NCBI GenBank assembly: GCA_903898335.1
Contig: CAIUEV010000091.1
Coordinates: 1 to 10,738 of the forward strand
Length of the DNA: 10,738 nucleotides
Source: an uncultured bacterium
GTDB taxonomy: Bacteria > Patescibacteriota > Minisyncoccia > CAIUEV01
Direction of reading: 5' to 3'
Below the pieces are notes generated by a model. The model searched no databases. It was not told the DNA's origin and worked only from the letters and a program-made list of their open reading frames with translations. Made by a program: the position numbers and the translations under genes. Positions 1-8,400 of this stretch are shown one piece after another (position 1 is the stretch's first letter; each line of letters starts with the position of its first letter).

Positions 1-21
1 ATTTAGCTGGGCTATCCTGCC

Positions 22-35
22 TTTGATTAATCAAA
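22..35. promoter_or_regulatory. Perfect 14-bp palindrome just upstream of metG
   Basis: The sequence TTTGATTAATCAAA is identical to its own reverse complement and ends 4 nt before the metG start codon. Its symmetry and position would suit an operator or a small RNA structure covering the start region. As RNA it could form only a short A-U-rich hairpin after opening the centre. No T-run follows it, so it is not a terminator. A chance origin is possible because the leader is A/T-rich. No function is assigned. Confidence 0.3.
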
Positions 36-39
36 CTTT

Positions 40-1668
40 ATGGCTCAAGAAAAAAGAAATATCTACATCGGTTCCGCTTGGCCCTATGCTAACGGATCTT
101 TGCATCTCGGTCACGTAGCCGGTTTAATCGGCGCCGATTTTTTAGCGCGCTACTACCGGGCGAAGGGCGATAATGTTCTTTTCGTCTCCGGGAGTGACTG
201 CCACGGCACGCCGATAGAAGTCAAGGCGGAGCAGCTGGGAACGAAGCCGGAGGCGGTGGTTGCGGAATTTGACGTTGAATTTCGCAAGAATCTGATTGAC
301 CAAATGGGATTTTCCTACGATTTATTCTACAAAACGGCCGATCCTTTCCATTACAAAAAAGTGCAAAAAATGTTTCTCGATCTCTATGAAAAAGGCTTGG
401 TATACGAGAAAGTACAGAGTCTGCCTTTCTGTGAGAGCTGTAATCGTTTTTTACCGGATCGATATATTGAGGGGGAATGTCCCAAGTGCCATTTTTCACC
501 GGCTAGGGGCGATCAATGCGATGAATGCGGTTCAATTCTCGATGCCAAAGATTTAATCGACCCGAAATGTAAGAGTTGCGGTAAAACGCCTATTTGGAAA
601 GATTCCACTCATTTTTTTCTGAAACTCAGCGCTTTTGAGAAAGAGCTGACGGAATGGGTTAAAAAATCACAAGGCTGGAGGCCAAATGCACTTAACTTTA
701 CGCTTAAATTCTTGGAAAAAGGTTTAATTGACAGAGCGATTACTCGAGATTCGAAATGGGGAGTGCCGGTGCCGATCAAAGGATTTGAAGAAAAAACGAT
801 TTATGTTTGGTTTGAAGCGGTGAGCGGCTACTTGACTGCCAGTCAAAAATATTCAGTCGATAGTGGGCAGCCGGATCTATGGAAAGATTTTTGGCACAAT
901 GACAAAGCTCTTCATTACTATGTTCACGGTAAAGACAATATTCCTTTTCATACCGTAATTTGGCCCGCTATTTTAATGGGTTTGGGCGGTTTGGAACTGG
1001 CCGATCGGATTGTTTCCTCGGAATATTTGAGTTTTGAGGGAAAGCAGTTCTCAAAATCACGCAATTGGGGTGTTTGGTTGCCGGAGTTTTTGGAGACGCG
1101 AGATGCGGAGACTTTGCGTTATTATCTTGGGATTAACGGTCCGGAAAGCGCCGACAGCGATTTTTCCTGGAAAGAATACCAGGTTAAAGTTAACACTGAA
1201 TTAATCGGTAAAATCGGTAATTTTGTCAATCGTGCTTTGAGTTTTACGAAAAATAATTTCGAGGGAAAGGTGCCGAGTTTGTCGTCTCCGGATGCGGAAG
1301 ACGAGGCGATTTTAGCCGAATCAAAGGCGATTTTCGAAAAGGTGGGACAGTTGATTGAAGCGAGCAGCTTTCACGAAGCTTTGAAGACCGTCTTGGCCTT
1401 TGCGGAGGAGTGCAATCGCTACATAGACAAAAAAGAGCCTTGGAAGAAAATAAAAGAGAGCCAAGAAACGGCCGGTGGATCTATAAATGTGAGTTTACAA
1501 GCAGTTTCAGCTTTGAGCGGGCTGTTAATCCCTTTCTTGCCGCGGACGGCGGAAAAGATCAGACAGCAATTGGGATTACCTCAAACGGGAGAATGGAAAT
1601 TTGAGGCTTTGGAGGCGGGGCATACGATTGGAGAGCCAAAGCCGCTTTTTGACCGGGTAGAAATCTAG
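40..1668 (+). CDS. metG: Methionine--tRNA ligase (methionyl-tRNA synthetase)
   Basis: This cytoplasmic class I aminoacyl-tRNA synthetase charges tRNA-Met with methionine using ATP. Visible motifs are the HIGH-type signature HLGH (residues 22-25), the methionine-pocket stretch WFEAVSGY (257-264), GKDNIPFHT (297-305) and a KMSKS-loop variant FSKSR (337-341). Between the halves of the Rossmann fold, the connective peptide has four CxxC pairs (C131/C134, C147/C150, C160/C163, C177/C180), as expected for the two-knuckle zinc form. The anticodon-binding helical domain follows (about 380-520). The protein is 542 aa; the E. coli enzyme has 677 aa with a C-terminal EMAPII-like tRNA-binding domain that is absent here. 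The ATG at 40 is the first possible in-frame start, because an in-frame TAA lies at 28-30. No Shine-Dalgarno sequence precedes it. The next gene starts 20 nt after the stop, which suggests cotranscription. Confidence 0.97.
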   Translation: MAQEKRNIYIGSAWPYANGSLHLGHVAGLIGADFLARYYRAKGDNVLFVSGSDCHGTPIEVKAEQLGTKPEAVVAEFDVEFRKNLIDQMGFSYDLFYKTADPFHYKKVQKMFLDLYEKGLVYEKVQSLPFCESCNRFLPDRYIEGECPKCHFSPARGDQCDECGSILDAKDLIDPKCKSCGKTPIWKDSTHFFLKLSAFEKELTEWVKKSQGWRPNALNFTLKFLEKGLIDRAITRDSKWGVPVPIKGFEEKTIYVWFEAVSGYLTASQKYSVDSGQPDLWKDFWHNDKALHYYVHGKDNIPFHTVIWPAILMGLGGLELADRIVSSEYLSFEGKQFSKSRNWGVWLPEFLETRDAETLRYYLGINGPESADSDFSWKEYQVKVNTELIGKIGNFVNRALSFTKNNFEGKVPSLSSPDAEDEAILAESKAIFEKVGQLIEASSFHEALKTVLAFAEECNRYIDKKEPWKKIKESQETAGGSINVSLQAVSALSGLLIPFLPRTAEKIRQQLGLPQTGEWKFEALEAGHTIGEPKPLFDRVEI

Positions 1669-1678
1669 AGGATTTTTT

Positions 1679-1682
1679 AGGA
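1679..1682 (+). promoter_or_regulatory. Shine-Dalgarno AGGA for the 104-aa gene
   Basis: AGGA lies 6 nt before the ATG at 1689, which is normal ribosome-binding spacing. It is one of only two well-placed Shine-Dalgarno-like sites in the window, and it supports both the reality and the start of the small gene. Confidence 0.6.
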
Positions 1683-1688
1683 TAATTT

Positions 1689-2003
1689 ATGAAAAACATT
1701 TTTTTGGTGAAAGTGGAGTCGGGCAAGATTCACTTGATTGACTTTGATAAAAATGGCCGGATTGACTTTAAAAAAGTGCTGGAGGGGTCAAAGGCGAGTC
1801 AAATACTTCAATTGCTTGACAAAATTAATAAATGTAATAAAGATAAAGGCATCTGTCTTTTTAATTTAAAATCGGTGACTGGACGTAAGCCGAAAAAAGT
1901 TGTATTCAGAAGCGATGAAGGGTATTCTACTGCTCATCGGATTGTTCTCGTCAGCTTGAGAGCTCTAGCCTGGTCCGGCGCGATTGAATTAAGTGAACTA
2001 TAA
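1689..2003 (+). CDS. Small basic protein of unknown function (104 aa)
   Basis: I do not recognise this protein. It has about 20 Lys/Arg against 11 Asp/Glu, so it is basic, and it shows no signal peptide or clear membrane helix. The N-terminus alternates hydrophobic and polar residues as a beta-hairpin would (IFLVKV, then KIHLIDFD). A likely helix follows at about 36-48 (ASQILQLLDKIN), then a strand-like ICLFNLKSV, a basic loop GRKPKK (65-70), the strand VVFR, and a hydrophobic C-terminal helix-like stretch at about 81-99. Cysteines are at 49 and 56. The gene starts 20 nt after metG with a good AGGA site and ends just before the promoter-like element of rpoB, so it probably belongs to the metG transcript. 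A small alpha/beta nucleic-acid-binding protein would fit the charge, but this is a guess. Confidence refers to the gene being real. Confidence 0.75.
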   Translation: MKNIFLVKVESGKIHLIDFDKNGRIDFKKVLEGSKASQILQLLDKINKCNKDKGICLFNLKSVTGRKPKKVVFRSDEGYSTAHRIVLVSLRALAWSGAIELSEL

Positions 2004-2013
2004 TTTTAGCATA

Positions 2014-2019
2014 TATAAT
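2014..2019 (+). promoter_or_regulatory. Candidate -10 element for rpoBC
   Basis: A perfect TATAAT hexamer sits in the 112-nt gap before rpoB, within the A/T-rich run 1999-2020. Transcription from it would start near 2026 and give a leader of about 90 nt. No TTGACA-like hexamer lies at the right spacing (AAGTGA at 1991-1996 matches poorly), and there is no extended TG motif. The call therefore rests on the -10 and its position alone. A second TATAAT at 1999-2004 overlaps the stop codon of the preceding gene. Confidence 0.4.
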
Positions 2020-2073
2020 TGTGCTTTTACCAATGGTCAATCCAATAACTAACTAAGAAAATAAACCGGTTAG

Positions 2074-2093
2074 CTTTCGTTTTATTTCGAAGG
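2074..2093 (+). other. Possible hairpin in the rpoB leader
   Basis: CTTTCG (2074-2079) can pair with CGAAGG (2088-2093), giving 6 bp with one G-U pair and an 8-nt loop. The loop bases TTTATTT (2081-2087) can instead pair with AAATAAA (2059-2065), so two alternative folds are available. No T-run directly follows, so it does not look like an intrinsic terminator. It may affect rpoB translation or have no role. Confidence 0.25.
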
Positions 2094-2115
2094 GTGGCTT
2101 GGTTGTTGTTTTTCT

Positions 2116-5100
2116 ATGTCCAAAGAAAAAACCTTAAGTTCCAACAAGAAGAAATCAGCTCTTAATTTAAAGGAAAAATTTTCTGCCAAATCCAGTTTGG
2201 CCAAAAGAAAGTTTTTTTACGATTTGGGTAAAATGGTTTCTCTGCCAAATCTAATCGAAGCTCAGAAAAAATCATACGATTGGTTTTTTGAGAAGGGGCT
2301 TAAAGAACTACTGGAAGAAGTTTCCCCTATTGAAGATTATACTAAGAAAAATTTTTCCGTCTCCTTTTTGGATTTTCGTCAAGAAGAACCGAAGATTGAT
2401 GAGCAAACGGCAAAATACAAGAACGCTTCTTATGAAATTCCTCTTAAAGTTCAGGCCAGATTGCTGGTAAAGGAAACCGGAGAGGTGCGTGAGCAAGAAA
2501 TTTACTTTTCAGATATCCCCGCGATGACTCCGCGAGGAACTTTCGTTATCAACGGAGTGGAAAGAGTGGTGGTTAACCAGCTGATGCGATCCCCGGGAGT
2601 TTTCTTCACGATGGCTCAAATGAAGGGCCGCAAGCTGTTTGGGGCTAAGATTATTCCGGGTCGAGGAGCTTGGTTGGAAATCGAAACCGACCTAAACAAT
2701 ATAATCAATGTTAAAATCGATCGCAAACGAAAAGTGCCGGTAACGGCTCTGCTTCGTGCTTTTGGCTATGGTTCGGATAAACAACTGACCGAGCTGTTCA
2801 AAGAAGTCGATATTGATAAAGATAACCAATTTATTGCGGAAACTTTAAAGAAAGATTTGTCCAAAACCCAAGGAGAGGGCTATCGAGAAGTCTACAAAAG
2901 AATCAGACCGGGAGATTTGGCAACGGAAGAAAATGCCAAGCAGTTGGTGGATAACATGTTTTTCTCCATTGATCGCTATGACTCTTCGGAAGTGGGAAGA
3001 CACAGATTGGATATGCGTTTAGGGCTCTCTACTCCAAAAGATAAGGAGCACCGAATATTCCAAATCAACGATTTGGTAGCTATTGTTAAAGAAATTATTC
3101 GTTTGAATAACGATCCTCACGCTAAGCCGGACGATATAGACCATCTGGGGAATCGACGAGTTCGTGGCGTGGGAGAACTGTTACAAATGAAAATGCGAGT
3201 GGCTTTCTCTCGTTTGGAGCGCAATATTAAGGATAGAATGAGTACTTGCGATCCCAAAACAGTTACGCCGGCTCAATTGATTAACACTCGCCCGATTACA
3301 ACCTCAATTAAAGAATTCTTTTCCAGTTCTCCTCTTTCACAATACATGGATCACGTAAATCCTTTGGCTGAGTTGGAGCACAAGAGAAGACTTTCCGCTA
3401 TGGGGCCTGGTGGTTTGAGCCGAGAAAGAGCCGGTATGGAGGTGCGTGACGTTCATCCGAGTCATTACGGAAGAATCTGCCCGATTCAGACACCGGAAGG
3501 AGCGAACATCGGTTTGGTTTCTCATCTTTCCTGCTACGCTCGTGTTAATGATTACGGTTTTATCGAAACTCCTTATCGAAAAGTTGTCAAGGAAAACGGT
3601 AAAGCGAAAATCTCCGGAGAAGTGGTGTTTATGGATGCTTTGGAAGAAGAAAAATACAAGATTGCTCAAGCTAATGTTAATGTTGACCAGAACGGGTTTT
3701 TCTTGGATAGCAAAGTCCAAGGCCGGGTTAACGGTGAGCCGAGCATGATTAAGGTTACAGACGTTGACTACATAGATGTTTCGCCGAAGCAGGCGGTTAG
3801 TATCGCGGCTTCTTTGATTCCTTTCTTGGAACACGACGACGCTAATCGTTCTTTGATGGGTTCAAACATGCAACGTCAGGCGGTTTCCTGTATTAAACCG
3901 GAATCGCCGATTGTCGGAACCGGAGTGGAAGACAAAGCGGCGGCCGATTCAGGACAGTTGGTTTTTGCCACTGAAGCTGGAAAGGTTGTTGAAGTTGATT
4001 CCGATCATATAGTAATCGAGGAGGAGGTAACCGAAGGCAAGGAAACCTTTAAACGACGCAAAGAATATCTGCTTCACTCTTTCCTTAAATCAAACGCTTT
4101 TACCGCTATCAATCAAAGTCCGTTGGTTAAAAAGGGTGATTACGTTGAAAAAGGTCAAATTTTGGCCGATGGCGCTTCGACCGACAATGGAGAACTAGCT
4201 TTAGGTCAGAACTTAACGGTAGCGTTTATGTCTTGGAGAGGCTACAATTTTGAAGACGCTATTATTCTTTCTGAAAGATTGGTTAAAGATGACCGTTTCA
4301 GTTCTATCCATATTGAAGACTATAGCTTGGACGTTAGAGACACAAAACTCGGGCCTGAATTGGTGACTCGCGACATTCCGAACATCGGAGAGGATCGATT
4401 AAGAAATCTTAACGAAGACGGAATTGTCCAAATTGGAGCCGAAGTAAAATCGGGTGACATTTTGGTCGGTAAAATTACTCCGAGAGGAGAGGGTGAATTG
4501 ACGGCGGAGGAGAGATTGCTTCGAGCTATTTTTGGTGAAAAATCCAGAGAAGTTAAGGATAGCTCTCTTTACTTACCACACGGTGAAAGAGGAAAAGTTA
4601 TTGAAGTGAAAATTTTCTCTCGAGACAAGGGAGACAAACTGCCGAGCGGAGTAATCAAGCAGGTCCAGGTTAGGGTGGCCCAATTTAGAAAAATCTCCGT
4701 AGGAGACAAATTGGCCGGTCGCCATGGAAACAAAGGTGTAATTTCCAGAATTTTACCGGAGGAAGATATGCCGTTCTTACCGGACGGTACCCCGGTTGAT
4801 ATTATTCTTAACACTTTGGGAGTTGCTTCTCGTATGAATATCGGTCAGCTGTTGGAGACTCACTTAGGCTGGGCAGCTCAGAAACTCGGCTACAAAGCGG
4901 CTAGTCCCGTTTTGGCCGGAGTCAGAGAAGATCAAATCCGAGAAGAATTGAGAAAAGCCGGTCTACCGGAAAACAGTAAAATGCGACTTAGGGACGGTTT
5001 GAACAGTGAAAATTTCGACAACGAAACCGCTTTGGGCGTTATTTACATTATGAAACTGCATCACTTGGTTGAGGACAAAATCCATATGCGATCGGTTGGA

Positions 5101-5412
5101 CCATACTCACTTATCACCCAACAACCGTTAGGAGGAAAAGCTCAATTTGGAGGTCAGAGATTTGGAGAAATGGAAGTTTGGGCCTTGCAGGGTTACGGAG
5201 CCGCTCATTCCTTACAGGAGATTTTGACCATCAAGTCCGACGACGTTATCGGTCGATCCAGAGCTTATGAGTCAATCATCAAGGGTGAGGAAATTAGAAG
5301 CCCGAACATCCCGGCAGCTTTGAACGTTTTAGTTCGCGAATTGAAAGCGCTTTGTCTGAACGTGAAATTGGAACAATCGGCGGAGGAAGGAATTCGTGAA
5401 AAGAGAAAATAA
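2116..5412 (+). CDS. rpoB: DNA-directed RNA polymerase subunit beta
   Basis: This subunit forms one side of the RNA polymerase active-site cleft and carries the rifampicin pocket. In order: a Lys/Ser-rich N-terminal tail (1-31); the start of the conserved body (FFYDLGKMVSLPNL); the protrusion/lobe with RSPGVFF (158-164); the rifampicin cluster (407-429) with Q409, D412, H422 and S427 present; CPIQTPEGANIGL (455-467); HDDANR (573-578); SWRGYNFEDAI (706-716); the catalytic-region lysines K865 and K873 in DKLAGRHGNKG; and the C-terminal clamp segment with GGQRFGEMEVWAL. Its 1098 aa compare with 1342 in E. coli; the two large proteobacterial inserts are missing. The ATG at 2116 is the only possible start near the conserved N-terminus, since an in-frame TAG lies at 2071-2073. 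There is no well-spaced Shine-Dalgarno: a purine-rich AGGGTGG lies 18 nt upstream, too far. The gene leads into rpoC, as is usual in bacteria. Confidence 0.99.
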   Translation: MSKEKTLSSNKKKSALNLKEKFSAKSSLAKRKFFYDLGKMVSLPNLIEAQKKSYDWFFEKGLKELLEEVSPIEDYTKKNFSVSFLDFRQEEPKIDEQTAKYKNASYEIPLKVQARLLVKETGEVREQEIYFSDIPAMTPRGTFVINGVERVVVNQLMRSPGVFFTMAQMKGRKLFGAKIIPGRGAWLEIETDLNNIINVKIDRKRKVPVTALLRAFGYGSDKQLTELFKEVDIDKDNQFIAETLKKDLSKTQGEGYREVYKRIRPGDLATEENAKQLVDNMFFSIDRYDSSEVGRHRLDMRLGLSTPKDKEHRIFQINDLVAIVKEIIRLNNDPHAKPDDIDHLGNRRVRGVGELLQMKMRVAFSRLERNIKDRMSTCDPKTVTPAQLINTRPITTSIKEFFSSSPLSQYMDHVNPLAELEHKRRLSAMGPGGLSRERAGMEVRDVHPSHYGRICPIQTPEGANIGLVSHLSCYARVNDYGFIETPYRKVVKENGKAKISGEVVFMDALEEEKYKIAQANVNVDQNGFFLDSKVQGRVNGEPSMIKVTDVDYIDVSPKQAVSIAASLIPFLEHDDANRSLMGSNMQRQAVSCIKPESPIVGTGVEDKAAADSGQLVFATEAGKVVEVDSDHIVIEEEVTEGKETFKRRKEYLLHSFLKSNAFTAINQSPLVKKGDYVEKGQILADGASTDNGELALGQNLTVAFMSWRGYNFEDAIILSERLVKDDRFSSIHIEDYSLDVRDTKLGPELVTRDIPNIGEDRLRNLNEDGIVQIGAEVKSGDILVGKITPRGEGELTAEERLLRAIFGEKSREVKDSSLYLPHGERGKVIEVKIFSRDKGDKLPSGVIKQVQVRVAQFRKISVGDKLAGRHGNKGVISRILPEEDMPFLPDGTPVDIILNTLGVASRMNIGQLLETHLGWAAQKLGYKAASPVLAGVREDQIREELRKAGLPENSKMRLRDGLNSENFDNETALGVIYIMKLHHLVEDKIHMRSVGPYSLITQQPLGGKAQFGGQRFGEMEVWALQGYGAAHSLQEILTIKSDDVIGRSRAYESIIKGEEIRSPNIPAALNVLVRELKALCLNVKLEQSAEEGIREKRK
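5382..5390 (+). promoter_or_regulatory. Strong Shine-Dalgarno-like run inside the rpoB end
   Basis: GGAGGAAGG lies in the last codons of rpoB (Glu-Glu-Gly), 5 nt before the GTG at 5396, which opens an in-frame extension of rpoC. The spacing is right for translational coupling with a 17-nt overlap. However, Glu/Gly codons produce purine runs by chance, and the intervening codons look like an A/T-rich leader, so I did not use it to set the rpoC start. Confidence 0.35.
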
Positions 5413-5446
5413 TTTACCATTCTTTAATTTTTTCAATTTCAAAACT

Positions 5447-8400
5447 ATGACATCGGAAAACGTAAACAACTTTGAGGCCATTCGACTGAGATTGGCCAGT
5501 CCGGAAGAGATTCTGGAATGGTCTAACGGTGAAGTGACCAAACCGGAAACCATCAATTATCGAACTCAGCGTTACGAGATGGACGGTCTTTTCTGTGAAA
5601 GAATCTTTGGCCCCAGCAAAGATTGGGAATGCTACTGTGGTAAATACCGTCGAATTCGTTACAAGGGAATCGTCTGTGACAAATGTGGAGTGGAAGTGAC
5701 TCGATCTTCCGTTAGAAGAGAGAGGATGGGACATATCCGACTTTCCGCTCCGGTGGCGCATATTTGGTTTACCAGAGGTAGTTCCAGCCGAATCGGAATC
5801 ATTCTCGATCTAACTGTTAAGCAGGTTGAAAAAATCGTATATTTCTCCGGTTATATTATCACCCAAGTCGACGAGGAGAAAAAGGAAGAGTTCAGAAAGA
5901 TTTTGGAACGGGAATACCAGGAGAAGGCCAAAATGATTCGAGAAAATTCCAAGAAGAAAAAAGATATTAAAGAGAAGATGGACGAATTGATTGCGATGAG
6001 AGACGAGCGTCAGAAGGAAATCGAAAAATTGAAATCGATGCAGATTCTTTCCGAGAAAGAATATCAGGATTTGGCTCAGTACTACGGAACCGCTTTTGAA
6101 GCCGGTAGTGGCGCGGAGGCTATCAGAAAAATCTTGGTTGATTTGGATATGGCTAAAATTATCGGAGAGACCGAAGAGCGCTTTAAAAAAGCCAAAGAAA
6201 GCGGTCGAGCAAAATTGGCTAAGAAATTAAGACTCTTGAAGAGTTTGCATAAAGCCAATATTCATCCGGCTTGGATGTTACCGACAGTAATTCCCGTTTT
6301 GCCGCCTGACTTGCGACCAATGGTTCAGTTGGACGGTGGACGTTTTGCTACCTCCGATCTTAACGATTTATATCGAAGAATAATCAACCGAAACAACCGT
6401 TTGAAAAAATTACTTGAGTTGGGAGCGCCGGAAGTTATTTGTCGCAACGAGAAAAGAATGTTGCAGGAGGCGGTTGACGCTTTGTTTGACAATTCGGCTC
6501 GTCGTAACCAAGTTTCGGTGGCCGCTTCAACCGGTCAGAAGAGAGCTTTGCGATCGTTGGCCGATATGCTAAAAGGAAAGCAAGGTCGTTTCCGACAGAA
6601 TCTTTTGGGAAAAAGAGTCGACTATTCCGGTCGTTCCGTAATTGTTGTCGGTCCAAATTTGAAATTGCATCAATGCGGAATTCCGAAGAAAATGGCTCTG
6701 GAACTCTATAAACCGTTTATTATTTCCAAATTGATTGAGCAGGAACATGCGCACAATGTGAGAACAGCCGGCCGAATGATTGATCAGGAAGCAACCGAAG
6801 CTTATGAAATCTTGGAAAATATTATTTCCGATCACTTTGTTCTGTTGAATCGAGCCCCGACACTGCATCGTTTGAGTATCCAGGCCTTTCAACCACTCTT
6901 GATTGAAGGTAGAGCTCTTCAAATCCATCCGATGGTTTGTAGCGCCTTCAACGCTGACTTTGACGGAGACCAAATGGCCGTTCACGTGCCTTTGACAATG
7001 GAAGCTCGTTGGGAAGCGAAAGAGATTATGCTCTCTAACAAGAACTTGTTAAAACCTTCTACCGGAGATCCGATTACTATTCCTTCTCAGGAAGTGGTAT
7101 TGGGAATTTATTACGCTACCACGATGAGTCCTAAGAAAGAAGGTTCCGGCAAATTCTTTTCTTCCTTCAGCGAAGCCATTCTGGCTCATCAAATGAAGAA
7201 GATTCATGTTCAGGCTCAAATCAAAGTTCCTTTTGAGGGTCAAATGATTGAAACTTGCGTGGGTAGAATTTTACTTTTTGAAATTTTGCCCGAGTCCTTT
7301 GGCTTTGTGAATGAGCAATTAGATAAAGGTAAGATTAAGAAGATTATTGCTATTTGTCTGGAAAGATTCGGTCGAGAAGCGGCCGTTGATTTCATTGACA
7401 AGCTGAAAGAACTTGGTTTTGCTCAAGCGACTTCCTCCGGTTTGAGCTGGAGTATGAGCGACTTGGTTGTACCGGAAGCCAAAGAATCACTGCTTAAAGA
7501 AGCGGAGAAAAAGATCGAACAAATCCAAGGTCAATTTGAAAAAGGATTTTTGACCGAATCGGAAAGAAAGAGCCAAGTAATCCAGACTTGGAATGAGTGC
7601 CGAGACAAGATTGCGGAAGAAGTGGAAAAGAATATTGATAAAGACGGTCCGGTTTACGCTATGATCAATTCAAAGGCGAGAGGCAGTATGGCCGTTTTGG
7701 TCCAGTTGACCGGTATGAGAGGACTTATGGTTAATCCGGCCGGAGAAACGATGGAATTGCCGGTTAAGGACAGCTTTAAGGAAGGATTGAACGTTCTCGA
7801 ATACTTTATCTCCACTCACGGAGCCAGAAAAGGTATGACCGACACCGCTCTTCGAACAGCCACCGCCGGATACCTAACTCGAAGATTGGTGGACGTTGCT
7901 CAGGAGGTGGTGATTCGAGAGAAAGATTGTGGCGATTCCGAAGGGGCTTATTATTTCCGCGAAGATTCCGATTACACCGGAAACAGTTACGCCGGCCGTT
8001 TGAAAGGTAGATTTGTTCTTGAGGATGTCAAAGATCCGAAAACCAAAGAAATTATTGTTCGCTCCGGTGAATTGATCAGTAAAGAAGCGGCTCAGAAGAT
8101 TGAGGATAATGAGGAAATCAGAAAAGTTAAATTGCGATCAGTGACGAGTTGTAAAACCAGAGGCGGCGTTTGCCAAAAATGTTATGGTTACGACTTGGGT
8201 AAAAACGAGCTGGTGGATCTCGGTCAGGCTGTTGGAGTGGTTGCCGCTCAGGCCATCGGAGAACCGGGAACTCAGCTGACCATGAGAACCTTCCATACCG
8301 GAGGTGTGGCCAAAGAGGACATCGTTCAAGGTTTGCCTCGAGTTGAGGAAATATTTGAGGCTCGATCGCCTAAAGGAAAAGCTGAGATCACAGAATTGGG

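Noticed and set aside
2..118. An open frame from the left edge ending in TAG at 116-118, starting with hydrophobic residues (FSWAILPLINQ), possibly the end of an upstream gene
   Set aside because: It would overlap metG by 79 nt, and the part inside metG looks like a shifted reading of metG codons. With only 39 nt of upstream sequence a real gene cannot be supported.
1999..2004. A second TATAAT overlapping the stop of the 104-aa gene
   Set aside because: No -35 lies at the right distance, and the bases are set by the final Leu codon and stop plus A/T-rich flank; the hexamer at 2014 is better placed.
2064..2071. AACCGGTT palindrome in the rpoB leader
   Set aside because: An 8-bp palindrome is expected often by chance, and it has no partner repeat nearby.
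3337..3834. A 165-codon antisense open frame within rpoB
   Set aside because: It lies wholly over the conserved rifampicin region of rpoB, resembles no known protein, and has the look of a complementary-strand shadow of a real gene.
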